The notes beneath the pieces were generated by a model, which saw only the letters and a list, made by a program, of their open reading frames with translations, had not been told where the DNA came from and ran no database searches. This document shows, piece after piece, positions 27,752 to 38,600 of a stretch of 64,000 nucleotides of DNA (position 1 is its first letter; each line of letters starts with the position of its first letter). Position numbers and translations under genes: made by a program. Source of the DNA: Nematocida ironsii (taxonomy: Eukaryota > Microsporidia); assembly GCA_001642415.1 (NCBI GenBank), contig LTDK01000135.1, forward strand, positions 78,730 to 142,729. Reading direction: 5' to 3'.

Positions 27752-29629
27752 ATGATAAAAATACTTTCTAATGAAGACAGTGCAATAATCCAGACAGAGC
27801 AAATACTCCCAGATATTCATAGGCTAATTAAAGAAATGATACACAATAGTATAGATGCGCAGGCCACGTCAATAACAATTACAATATGCGCGGCTGACAA
27901 AAGCATAGTATACCTAATAGAAGACAATGGAACAGGAATAGAAGTAAACGAGTATTTTTTAATGAAAGGAGGAACTTCAAAATATGGGCAGAATAACATG
28001 TACGGATATAAAGGGCTGACACTATATTCTCTAAAATTGGTTAGTGATTTTAGTATAAATACTAACTACAATGGAATAAAGAAACTAATCAATGCAAAAA
28101 ACAGAGAAGTATCAGTTATGCAGGGATATAAAGATAGCAAAGGCACAACAATAAGTATATCTAGTTATTATGCATTAAACCCCATTAGATACAATTACTT
28201 ATTGACCAACTTAAACAAGAATATTCAATACATTGTAGAAGATATAAGAAAGTACAATACGGTGCATAATATACAATTTAAGCTGTACAAGAATCAAAGC
28301 ATACTATACAACACACCATATAGCATAGCCAATAAGCCATTAAGTATCACAGAAAGGATAATACAGATATATAATATACCGAATTCAGTAAGAATAGTAT
28401 TTAAAGGAAAGTATTTCATTCTAGAATGTATTATAGAGAAAGAAGACGGAAAAGGCGCAAGAAGTAATAAAAAAGAAAAAAAAATACAAGGAATAATCCA
28501 TAACAAATCAAGAATACTTGAGAAAAGTTCTGTAGAAAAAGCTGTGCAGAGTGGACTGAATATTCCCAATCGGGTGTTTTATAACTTAGAGATTTTAGAG
28601 GATAAAGAAATAACAATACTATCTGAGATAAGCAGAATCGGCAAGTATAGCATAGAGGAAGTTCTTGCAGAGAATGAAAAAAACCAGCCTCCTGTTATAT
28701 TTAATCTTACAGATGAAAATAATGAAAGTGCTAGTCAACAGAGCGCAGGAATTGGAAATAGCGCAAGAATCATTAAGAAAGCTAAGCAAGAAGAGGCAGA
28801 AAACAAAATACCAGTAGCTGATTTGGAAAAAGGAGAAATTGTTAGTAAAAAAAGCAGTAATACTAGAGAGGATATAATCACATTGGAAAAGGACTCTAAT
28901 TCACAAATTAATGAGTCTGAATGCAATGTTTCAGAAATACATGACAATCCGCATAGCAAAGTAAAGGACGAAAGAATACAGGCAATAGTTATAGACAAAA
29001 ACGAATGTCTAACTACTCACACATATGAGAGTGGAATAGGTTTAACCATAGAAGAATTGGCTAAGCTAGTAATAGTTGGCCAGTTCAACAATGGATTTAT
29101 AATATGCACGCTTGTCAAAGAGGGCAATATACATATGTATATAATAGACCAGCATGCAGCGGATGAAGCAGTTAATTATGAGCAGCTTCGGAGTACAGTT
29201 GTATATAAGAAACAAAAATTAATACAGCCTATGAAAGTCAATCTGACTGAATATGACATGCATGTGATAAGAGAAAACATGGAATATGTAAAAAGAAACG
29301 GATTTGGATTAAATGCAGAGTTAACAGAACTAATAGAAGTCCCATCATATGAGGATAGAATATATGGAGAAAACGAGTTGCTTGAAGTGATTGAATCTAT
29401 AAAGGAAGACAATATAGAAGAGGGAAAGCACATAATATTTACAGAGCTCAGGAGGCTTCTTGCTAGCAAAGCCTGCCGCTCTAGTATTATGATAGGTGAT
29501 GTTTTGAATATGCAGCAGATGAATAAAATAGTCAGCAGTCTGTCAAAAACAACCAGACCGTGGAATTGTCCGCATGGCAGACCAACTATCATATTGTTAC
29601 AAAATAGAAGGAACAGAATATTTAAGTGA
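27752..29629 (+). CDS. PMS1: MutL homologue PMS1 (mismatch-repair endonuclease subunit)
   Basis: 625 residues. The N-terminal GHKL ATPase has IKEMIHNSIDAQAT (catalytic E28, Mg-binding N32), EDNGTGI (57-63) and GGTSK (73-77). The lid motif normally GFRGEAL is GYKGLTL (85-91), so its conserved Arg, Glu and Ala are all changed. A charged linker (about 310-430) leads to the C-terminal domain with GQFNNGFI, the endonuclease metal motif DQHAADEAVNYE (466-477, DQHA-x2-E-x4-E), ACRSS and CPHGRP near the end. The complete endonuclease set identifies the PMS1/PMS2 (MutL-alpha) class; MLH1 lacks the DQHA motif. It nicks the new strand in mismatch repair as a dimer with Mlh1. It lies head to head with the coiled-coil gene, 5 bases apart. 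Confidence 0.9.
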   Translation: MIKILSNEDSAIIQTEQILPDIHRLIKEMIHNSIDAQATSITITICAADKSIVYLIEDNGTGIEVNEYFLMKGGTSKYGQNNMYGYKGLTLYSLKLVSDFSINTNYNGIKKLINAKNREVSVMQGYKDSKGTTISISSYYALNPIRYNYLLTNLNKNIQYIVEDIRKYNTVHNIQFKLYKNQSILYNTPYSIANKPLSITERIIQIYNIPNSVRIVFKGKYFILECIIEKEDGKGARSNKKEKKIQGIIHNKSRILEKSSVEKAVQSGLNIPNRVFYNLEILEDKEITILSEISRIGKYSIEEVLAENEKNQPPVIFNLTDENNESASQQSAGIGNSARIIKKAKQEEAENKIPVADLEKGEIVSKKSSNTREDIITLEKDSNSQINESECNVSEIHDNPHSKVKDERIQAIVIDKNECLTTHTYESGIGLTIEELAKLVIVGQFNNGFIICTLVKEGNIHMYIIDQHAADEAVNYEQLRSTVVYKKQKLIQPMKVNLTEYDMHVIRENMEYVKRNGFGLNAELTELIEVPSYEDRIYGENELLEVIESIKEDNIEEGKHIIFTELRRLLASKACRSSIMIGDVLNMQQMNKIVSSLSKTTRPWNCPHGRPTIILLQNRRNRIFK

Positions 29630-29719
29630 AATATATAAAGTAAAATAAAGACAGATAATGTGTTTTGAGATGATTTAAGACTGCTTATACAAAAGGCTTT
29701 TATATAAATTATATAAGGA

Positions 29720-29846
29720 TAGCCCGAAAAATATAAATTGTCATTTTTCCATAAGACCATGAGGAATCTTATATTATAGGCATATAGCAGGCTAGTATAA
29801 ATGCAGTAAGATGCAAAAATATAAGCAAACTAGATATAACCCGAAA
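29720..29846 (-). repeat. two copies of the recurring intergenic motif
   Basis: TAGCCCGAAAA (29720-29730) and TATAACCCGAAA (29835-29846) lie between the convergent ends of PMS1 and the small membrane-protein gene at 29924. Both read as the CGGG core on the minus strand. Confidence 0.6.
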
Positions 29847-29923
29847 TTAATAGCTAAATAAAAAAAACCTAGGCAGCCCTAGTGCACAAAGACAGAATAA
29901 TACTTCTAACACGCTTTTTAGAT

Positions 29924-30100
29924 TTATTTAGTTTTTTGTCCTGGCATAAACAGAATTATAATATCTATTATTGTAATGGCACTAAAAAGCAGCAGAATAA
30001 CAATTCCAAACAAGGTTTCTTTATGTTCAGGCAGAGAGTGTTCGGTGGTAGACTGTTTTCCCATACTCCCCATTTTAGGATTACTTGGTTTTATTTTCAT
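29924..30100 (-). CDS. small single-helix membrane protein, 58 residues
   Basis: Short protein with a polar N-terminal ~28 residues (MKIKPSNPKMGSMGKQSTTE and so on), one strong hydrophobic helix (about 30-52, LFGIVILLLFSAITIIDIIILF) and a brief polar end PGQKTK. The layout resembles tail-anchored RAMP4/Ysy6 (SERP1) proteins of the translocon, and length is similar, but sequence identity is not convincing, so I give no symbol. It diverges from the 177-residue gene at 30153 with 52 bases between starts, a spacing typical of real gene pairs here. A second ATG at codon 10 or 13 could be used. An overlapping plus-strand frame at the same place lacks protein-like composition. Confidence 0.5.
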   Translation of the reverse strand: MKIKPSNPKMGSMGKQSTTEHSLPEHKETLFGIVILLLFSAITIIDIIILFMPGQKTK

Positions 30101-30152
30101 ATACTAGAAAGTATAAAACACAAGCATCCAATAATTTTTCATTCTGCTTTTC

Positions 30153-30686
30153 ATGCTAATTACCACAGAGAAACATGAGGATTTTGAAACAACTCTTTTG
30201 GAATGGGGTCTGTCTAAAGGCGCATCCAGTTATATTGGAGAAATACAGCTGTACACAATTAATGGTAAAGCAGTTATAACGTACACCTCGCATGTTTCAG
30301 AAAATAATTATGTATATGTTTATAATCCATCTTCTGCAGCAGGTGAGTCTAACGAAAAAGAGAAGGAGAAGTCTGGTGAACCAACAAGAGCAGTCGAGCC
30401 TACGTATATATCTTTACAGTTAAGCAAGCAGATACTTAATCCAATCATAAAAGAAGCACACAAGCCAAAGGAATACAAAGTAAAAGAGTCCGTTATTTTT
30501 AATGGCCAGGTTGAAATGAAGCTGCTTCACATAGAGTCAGGAGACATTAAAGTACTGACTGGGATCGAGGGGCTTGATCATGCAATAGAAATATTTAATG
30601 ATCTTCCAGTTGAAAAAAAATCAATTTCAGCAAGCACGCTTGAAGAAATGCTTTGTCAGCTATTTATGAATACTTTATTAATATAG
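30153..30686 (+). CDS. unrecognised protein, 177 residues
   Basis: No family recognised. Two folded-looking parts, about 1-60 (beta-rich, EIQLYTINGKAVITYTSHVSE) and about 85-175 (VIFNGQVEMKLLHIESGDIK), are separated by a charged linker with EKEKEKSG. No signal peptide or membrane segment. It ends two bases before the stop codon of the convergent formin-like gene. In this compact arrangement it is likely real. Its small size and alternating strands would suit a subunit of a larger complex, but nothing in the sequence names one. Confidence 0.65.
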   Translation: MLITTEKHEDFETTLLEWGLSKGASSYIGEIQLYTINGKAVITYTSHVSENNYVYVYNPSSAAGESNEKEKEKSGEPTRAVEPTYISLQLSKQILNPIIKEAHKPKEYKVKESVIFNGQVEMKLLHIESGDIKVLTGIEGLDHAIEIFNDLPVEKKSISASTLEEMLCQLFMNTLLI

Positions 30687-30688
30687 GA

Positions 30689-32560
30689 CTACTTGAATAA
30701 ATGGCTGCACTTCTCTATTGAAGTGATTACATCTATCATGTTTTCAGAAATATATTCAGGAGTATCTGCGTATAGCTTAGAAAGAACAAATATTTTTGTG
30801 TCTATTTCTGATATTAGATATTCACATTCTCTGATTAGAAGAAATATTCTGTGTAACTTCTCCTTCTTTCCAACAAATTCATCTAATAGATTCACTTCAT
30901 CATATCCGGCGCGTAGCATGGCATAGTGGTCCTTTAGTGATTTTAATTGAATAGTTTTAAAGAAGGAATAGGACGAAACTATCTTTTTAAAGTCAATTTG
31001 ATCACACACTGTTATGATTAGGAACTCTAATAAAGAATTTTTTCGTCCATCTTCATTAATAATCTCAGCAGAGCATTTCGAAAAGGCGCCCACAGATGAA
31101 AGATAAAAGCCTTTAGCAGGGAATTTGTTTGCTGCCTCAGCGTATTTATAATTGACTAGGTTTCCCATTCGCAGTAAAAGCATCAAAAACCGCGGCAGCT
31201 GTTTGTCATTTTCAACAAAAATAAGGGACTTTCTTGTTTCCTGCAGCGTGTGTATAAGAGATGCAAGCGAGGAATCTGCCCATTGCACATACTTAATGAG
31301 TAAAAATTTATCTTTTGTGCATGACTTCTCTAGACAAAACTTTACTTTGTTTTCTACTTCTGTCAGAGCATGTTTTGCTATTATGATTTTATTACAGTCA
31401 TCCTTATGGGGGAAAACAGCAGATAAATTAACTATGCTGTCAATATCAGTTATGGCTTCTTTAGTCTCAGTCCATTTAACTAACTGGTTGCAAATGTGAT
31501 CCAAGGAAAGTTTAGATTTCTTAAGTGATTCAAAAACAATTGAGAGAAGAAATTCTTGCCGCTCGCTTAGAATTCTTTCTTTTTTTAGTGCTTTGTCTTT
31601 TTTTAGAAAGTCTGTTTTCTGCACTTCTCGTTTTATACAGAACTTCTTTTTAAAGTCATTTTCAATCTCTACCCACCGGGCAGATAGCTCGCTTTCATTA
31701 AGCACAGGGCTTTCGTACAACGATCCCTTGATAGATAAAACTGGTTTCCAGCCAACCTTTGGGAAAAGTGTTTTAATCGCCGAATCCGTCTTCTCTAGGA
31801 TATTAACTGCAGGTAACACACGCATTCCTGGCGGCGAGGGCATTTTAGAAAATATTTTGGCAGTGTTGTTTACAGCACCTTCTTTTATAGGAAAAATAGC
31901 TATCTTTGCATTGCTTGATGAGGAAGGAGCAGAAGGCTTTGCTGAATTCTTTTCTTTATTGACAGCAGGAATTGCTGCTTCCTTAGCCATGCTTTGCTTT
32001 AAACAAGAAGTATTAGGTTTATTAGAGGTAGGCGTGTCAGACTGCTCTTCATTAAGCAAAGAATCAATATTGTAAGTGGCTTTATCGTTTGCTGCTCTTG
32101 TGGTTTCAATAAATGCTGGCGTCTGATGAGTATTTGATGGAATAGAGAGACGATTGAATGAATCTGTTAAATCTGCCACAGTTTCAGTCGCACTTTCATC
32201 ACGCTCTGCAGGCCTTTCTACAATTATGTCCATAAACATATTATCTGGCAAGTGTCTTTGAATTTTAAACTCTTTTTTATAATACCTTCCTATTCCTAGT
32301 GGAAGTTTATTAACTACAATTGATCCAACTGTTATGTTATTACTTGTTATGCTGATAGATGCATTGCATCCGCTCTTTATTTCGAAACCATCGGTGTAAA
32401 TTAGCCAAAACTCATCTACTTCTATAAATGCCTTCCTTCCTTCAGCTAGTATACTTTTCTCATTATATGTTCGCTCTATACCATCCACTACAATATGGAT
32501 GCTCGGGTGTTTTATAGATGGAGGCGTGCCTATAACCAACTGCGTAATTGAAAGTTGCAT
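30689..32560 (-). CDS. formin-like FH2-domain protein
   Basis: 623 residues from the ATG at 32560; the frame extends seven codons further to a GTG, which I do not use. The N-terminal ~120 residues look like a compact beta-rich domain (C2- or PTEN-C2-like) ending ILEKTD much later after a disordered Ser/Asn/Pro region (about 130-260). The FH2 domain starts near 270 with LFPKVGWKPVLSIKGSLYESP and LSARWVEIENDFKKKF, and includes LMLLLRMGNLVNYKYAEAAN, AKGFYLSSVGAFSKC and NSLLEFLIITV, matching the GN--N and GF-L--L core of FH2. FH2 dimers nucleate and cap actin filaments at barbed ends. The proline-rich FH1 is reduced to PSPPG, so profilin-assisted elongation looks doubtful. Call made on pattern; a distant FH2 or loss of activity is possible. 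Confidence 0.65.
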   Translation of the reverse strand: MQLSITQLVIGTPPSIKHPSIHIVVDGIERTYNEKSILAEGRKAFIEVDEFWLIYTDGFEIKSGCNASISITSNNITVGSIVVNKLPLGIGRYYKKEFKIQRHLPDNMFMDIIVERPAERDESATETVADLTDSFNRLSIPSNTHQTPAFIETTRAANDKATYNIDSLLNEEQSDTPTSNKPNTSCLKQSMAKEAAIPAVNKEKNSAKPSAPSSSSNAKIAIFPIKEGAVNNTAKIFSKMPSPPGMRVLPAVNILEKTDSAIKTLFPKVGWKPVLSIKGSLYESPVLNESELSARWVEIENDFKKKFCIKREVQKTDFLKKDKALKKERILSERQEFLLSIVFESLKKSKLSLDHICNQLVKWTETKEAITDIDSIVNLSAVFPHKDDCNKIIIAKHALTEVENKVKFCLEKSCTKDKFLLIKYVQWADSSLASLIHTLQETRKSLIFVENDKQLPRFLMLLLRMGNLVNYKYAEAANKFPAKGFYLSSVGAFSKCSAEIINEDGRKNSLLEFLIITVCDQIDFKKIVSSYSFFKTIQLKSLKDHYAMLRAGYDEVNLLDEFVGKKEKLHRIFLLIRECEYLISEIDTKIFVLSKLYADTPEYISENMIDVITSIEKCSHLFK

Positions 32561-32692
32561 GCTGTAGCGCCATAACTGCACATTATATACAGAGAAAGAA
32601 AAGGAACAAATAATTAGTTGGTTTTATTTAAAACACTGTTTAGGGTCAGCGAATTATCATCTTTTAGTCTATTTTCTAGAAATGCATGATTA

Positions 32693-35600
32693 TTACATCC
32701 ATGGATGCCACTGTGGGTCCATCATAGAAAGCCTCTCAGGGCTAGTTGCATTTCCTATTAGCTTAATAATGCTCATTGATGGCCCTTCATCCATTCGAAG
32801 AAGTTCATGGACTTTATGTCTAACAATTCGCATGCTGTTCTCTGCGTGTTCTAGGCTTTCCTCTTCTCTTGCTAGTACATCCATATAACGGAGCAAATAC
32901 GTCTTTTTAGAAAACACCTTTGCCATGTGGTACATTGTAGTGAAGAATGGTCCTTCAAGGCCCGCGCGCCCTATTATTCTTTGTATGTTTGGAGTTAGCC
33001 GGAAAGGAACCTCTTCAAATGACGCCTTGTCACAGAATGACGGATAGAAGTCTGTAGAGTATACCTTTCCTGTGCTTTCTCCAATAAATACCCTAGAAGG
33101 CATTCTTGACCCTATTGAAAACACATAGGATAAAAAGCAGTGTATGCTGTAGGAAATAGAAACAGACTTTCTGAAATAAAAGAAGTCACTCTGCAAATTA
33201 AAACTGTTCATAAAGTGGTTGTAGATAAGGTCATCCCCCATGGTACCACACGCCTTTAAAAACATTTTAACCCGCTTTTCTGGATCAAGTGCATCTGTTT
33301 CAACCAGAGGACCAGGATTATCCATACCATGTAGATCCTGCCTGCACTGGAATATCATTTGGAATACGTTTTCTGCTCCCATGTGCTTATATAGTATATC
33401 ATTAAGTGACTGCATCGGCTCGGCTTCTATGAATATCTTTGTCTGGTTGTTTAGAGAAACAATCTTCTTAATTGGTATGCATCCTCTTCGCTTCTTTATC
33501 TCAACAGTTTTTGTAATTGATGCATTAAATAAAGAAAGTGCTTGAATAAACCGCTCTTCTCTTCTCGCAGTCTTGCCAGATGGCATTTGCAGAGATATTG
33601 GATACACTCTTCCATTGTTTCCTCGAATTGTAATCTCTCTTAAGCTCATTCCGCCTCTTCTTTTTATATATATGTCTGGCTCAAACCGGGATATCTTAAC
33701 CATCTGCGGCGCTCTGTCTGATATGTCCACATACTGTCCAAATACCTCTATATCATCATTTCGCTGGTCAAAGTCCACAAGCCTTCTTGATATATTTTCA
33801 ATACTAATAGACTTAGGGTGTGACAGCAGCAATCTTTCCATGCTCTTTTTCCATACTAAAAGTTTTTGCGACAGCTCAAAAATACTCTGCGACGATACGC
33901 TTTCCTTTAAAAAACAAGAGAAGTCTTCATCAAACGAGCTCTTGTATTTCTGCGCCAGAGAAGACATTCCAATCATTTCAGATATCTTCTGTATTGCTAT
34001 TAGCAAAGATCCATTTTCTTTTGGCTCTTTTCCAAACAACTGCTGCAGCGACTCTGACAAAAGAGCTGTGATTAATCTGTAGAACTCTTCTTCTGCGGAG
34101 GCTCTTAGCCGCATCGTAAAGCTCTCAACAATTCCCTCAATGTTAATGCACATCAGTGTAAATCCGGTCTTTAGGAATGTCCATAGGTCAGAAATTGGCC
34201 CTTCTTTTACACCGCTTCTTCTCTCCTCCTCCAGTGCATTTCTTATAGGGAAATAAACTGCCTGTGGATATATGTGCGCTACTCTTGAGAGAACAGATGC
34301 TGCCATTAAAGATCCGCTTCCTGCTAGAATTGAGACAATCTGTATAACAAATGGAACAAAGCACCAAACATCTATTTCTGCAGCTGCTGTGTCGAAAATC
34401 TTCTCAATCTCTTTGTTTGCCGGCTCAAGATCCATCAGCGAAACTATTTCCACAACCGCCTTTCTTGCCAATGCACCAGGAGATATTGCTATAGCCTGCA
34501 TAAATGCATTGACTGCATTGGCTCTGTTTGTTTTGCTGGATAGAAGCCCCCAACGATACCATACTTTGGCATTGGTTGGATGAACCTGTACCGCCTGTGC
34601 ATACACCTTTGCTGCATCCTCTAGCGCACCTTTCTCTTCTAGCAAGGTTCCTCGTAGTAAAAAGACTCCGCTCTTCTGGGCTGGTGTAAAGTAGTTTAAG
34701 TTTGTCATTCCTAGAAGATCTAGTCCGGCTGCGTACTCTTTCATCTGCAAGTAGCACTTTGCATGCTCCTCTAACTTCATGTATGCATCTGATATCTCAA
34801 TATTTGGCAATGTGTATATACTATCAAGATTAGACAGCGCCGCTGGTAATATTTGGTGCTTTCGCAGCGTTTTTGAGAAAAGATTTAGAATATGCGCTGT
34901 TTCATGGTATCCTCTGTACTGTAGAGTCTTTTCCTTTGTTCGCCCATTCCATATAGATGAAAATACATGCGTTCTCCATCGGACCAGCATAGACCAAAAT
35001 GACACAGAGGCCCATTCAAATGGAACTCTTTCTTTCCATGCCTGCAGTATTCCTGTAAGGTCTCTTCTTAAATCATCTGATCCATTTATCTGCCATGACT
35101 CATTCATCTCTACCACTATCTGGAACCGCTCCACCGCGCGCAGCTGTCTTGGTGACAGCCTGGGATACTTTCCTATCTCTTCTATTGTAGATGTAACAAT
35201 TCTGTAAAGAGACTGCTCGGTCTCCTGTGTTTTTTCCCCAATAATGAATAAATAGTAGAATGTTTTGTCAATTAAAGGTATTCCGTCTAGCAGGCCCTTA
35301 AAGGCAGTTCTGTCTGACTCAATGGAAAAGTCTAATGAGTGCCACTTCGCTTTTGCTGTTAGACTGGGATTCTTTGTTGCTACGCCTATCTCAGATAGAA
35401 GGTCCCACTGCTGCATATGCTCTGCACAGTCAATCCATTGCTCTTCCCAAATCTTATACTCAGATTCATTGTAGAGAAGAACCCCACTCTGCGCCTTTGT
35501 CTGGATGTCTTCATATGCTGCTTGTGCGGACTTAATGTCGCCAATCTGCTGCAAAAGAAGTGCCTGTACAGTTTCTGGATAAAATGCAGAAATTCTTAGC

Positions 35601-38600
35601 TGCGCAAGGAAGTAGTCTTTCTCTTCTATAGCATTATAAATAGCCGCCGTTTCTAGCTTGTCCTGCAGAACATGCGCTGCTGCAGACCATGCACCAGTAT
35701 ACTGCGACACTTCAAGGATTCTACATGCTTCACACGATTTCTTCTTTTCATTTTCATTTTGCTCTTCAGTAAACCCATGCAGACATTCGCTTTCTGACTT
35801 GCTCTCTACCGCGCATATTGGAGCATAGTTTGATGCACTCTGGCAAAGAGTTGAAATTCCAATCACCATGCACTCTGCAGTTTCAGATATTCTGGGCACT
35901 CCCAATTTACCTAGGCGTACAAGCATATCTTCTATTCTTGCGTGCAGTGATGACTTTATTCTTTCTGGCAAATACTCTATAATTCCTGGAAGAAGAGATT
36001 TAATAATCTGTGATGCAGCCAATTCATTATCATGTAGCAGAGACAAAATACAGCTCATGACAGACTTCTTTGACGCCTTATACTTCTTAAACTCTTGGAA
36101 AAGTGCTGGAAGAGATCCAAATGCCGCATGGCCTGTAATCTCTTCTGGCATATTCCTAATATCTTCCTCTTTCGACAGCATGCTATAAGGCTCCGCAAAC
36201 TCAAGACCATTCAAGTCCCAGAATGCAACAGTCTGCAGCGACACTACATCAAACATTCCTAAAACCATTCGGCAGAAGGCAGGAAGCCATGCACCTTTTT
36301 CAAACAAGTCCCACTCAAATGTGCTCAGATAAAGAAGCCGCTCCTCGGGTATTGATGATACACCTTGGTCAAAGACCTTGAAAAAGTCCGATCTAATTCT
36401 ATCTGATGAGCAGGAAAGACCTTTAACAAACAGTGGCTGTAGCCCGGAAACTATGTCTTCCCTGTGCATCTGTGGATCAATATATGCCGTATGCACTAAA
36501 CCCAGCCGTATCTCTTGATACTCTTCTGACTCCATGGCCAGCAGAACGCTCTGCTTTAATGATGATGGCACATTTGGGCTCTGCACTATATTCACAACCC
36601 CTTCTGCAGTTTCTGAGTATCTAAACACCTCTGGATACTTTGATAAAATCTGTGCTAGCACTGTAAGAATCTCTGTTGTTGGATATTTCAGAGCAAGCTT
36701 TAGCCCTGCTGGCAAAGTATCAGATAATGTGCTTGTTCCATCTTTCAAACTCTCTTCCAGCATGTGCATTGCTTTCTCTGCAGGTTCTTCTCCATTAAGC
36801 AGCTCTGCACACATAATAGCCAGCTTGGGGAATATTCCCTTTGCAATCAGGCCCTGAAATATTTCACTCACACATTCTTTATCTACCTTAGCAGCCACTG
36901 GAATAATCTGCTCCAATGCACCCATGCCCTCTTCAACTAGACAGGCATTCACAGCCCCTCTTAAACTAACTGCAAGCGATTTACTGCTCTTTCCTATCTC
37001 AGTATATAGCGTGGCTACTGACTGTGGATGTATTCTATCTGCTGCTATTAAAATAGGCCGGTCATAAAATGGAAGCGCAGATATTCCCTCTACTATTTCT
37101 CCTGACTTGTTATGAATATAGTATAGCACATACGAGCTTGTTAGAATCAACGCCACACCATCACATATTGCACCCTCTTTATACCAAACAATTGATGCTT
37201 GCAGAAGAAGAAGTGCAATTCGCGCGCTTCCTGATGTAAACAGGCGCTGTATCATTGTGCAGACAACTGCCTCAATTCCCGATCCTGTAAAAAGCTCTGG
37301 AACCTTCACAATAGCAGGCAAGAAAATATACAAATGCGTGCGGTAAAGCGTGTCGTCTTCCAGCGCAGAGGATATGCTTTCAATAAACGGCTCTACTCCA
37401 TATCGCTTTAGAAGTGCCACTATTCCTTTAATTGCATGCTCCGCATACTCTGGATGTGCTGTAATAAGAGGCAAAAAGGCATCTGTATTTGGCCGAGGAT
37501 CAAATTCAACTAAGAATGCTGTAATTCGGATTGCATCTACTGGCTCTAGTGCCTCAAGCTCCAAAACCTGTGTCAGATACTCTGCTATTCTATATCGATC
37601 TGCGGACTCTCTAGGACTTCCCATCCCCTCCCCAAGACTCGGGCTGTTTCCTCTTGAATTCTTTGCACTTCTCATAGCAGACCGCGCAGATGCTCTACCC
37701 GGTGGCCTCACATTGCTGTACGCAGGTTTATTCTGCTGTAACAAAGAAGTTGGCCCATCCTTAATAAGCATCATAGCCACTTCAATTCTCCAGGGAGGCA
37801 TGCCATCCACACAAAGAATAGACTTGTCCGCAATCAATGGCTCAACTGTTAAAAGAATTCTCTTCTGCACTTTCGGGTCTATCTTCAGTATTATCTCATT
37901 ATTAAGCGAGTCCATGAAAAGCGCAAGCACTAATTCACTATCCTCCTGTGGTCTTTTAATTGGCGACGTGCGCAGCTCCTCCACTGTGTAATACCGAATG
38001 AATCCTTCCACAGATTTAAAGCTCCATTTCCTCACAATTCTCTCGAACTCTGCATCTCCTGTTGTTTCTCTCCATATATCAACCATTCTGTCTATACTAT
38101 CTAGCGTAAACGCCTCTCCCGCTGCATCTGACAGCACATACTGCCTCCATGTGGATTGCGCCGATACTATCATTGAATGATTGCTTCGATAATGCCCTCC
38201 AGACAGAGTTCCGCTGTGCTGGCTGCCCACGCTTAGATTATTCATTCTAAGAACGCTACCCGCCGAAATCTCCAACAAATGCCTGCGCAATATATAGTAT
38301 GCTGTATCATCATCATTTGCTAGCCTAAACAAAAAGCTTGCTGCCATTGGCCTATTTGATAGATACTCAGATATTCCCTTTCTTTTCATTTTTGGCGGCG
38401 TAGTCTTAAAATGATGCACATACGTCAAAATAGACCGCGTGAGAAACTCACCTTCTGGTAGATGCGGCGTCTTTGCAAATATTTCATAAATCATGTCCAC
38501 GATTTCCTCAGATAGACTTAGCCCGGGTCCCTGCTGAGTTAATATCTCAAGCAGACTGCTTGCAAGACCTGTTTTAAACAGCTCCCGATCTAGACTCTGT

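Noticed and set aside
29882..30178. Plus-strand frame of 98 codons overlapping the start of the 30153 gene
   Set aside because: Its composition (runs of His, Phe, Gln, Asn) is not protein-like, and the opposite strand holds a sensible small membrane protein in the same place.
30689..32560. Reading the 30.7-32.6 kb protein as an unrelated scaffold or a sorting nexin
   Set aside because: The order of W-kernel, GN--N and KGF-L--L segments over ~330 residues fits FH2 better than any other helical family I know.
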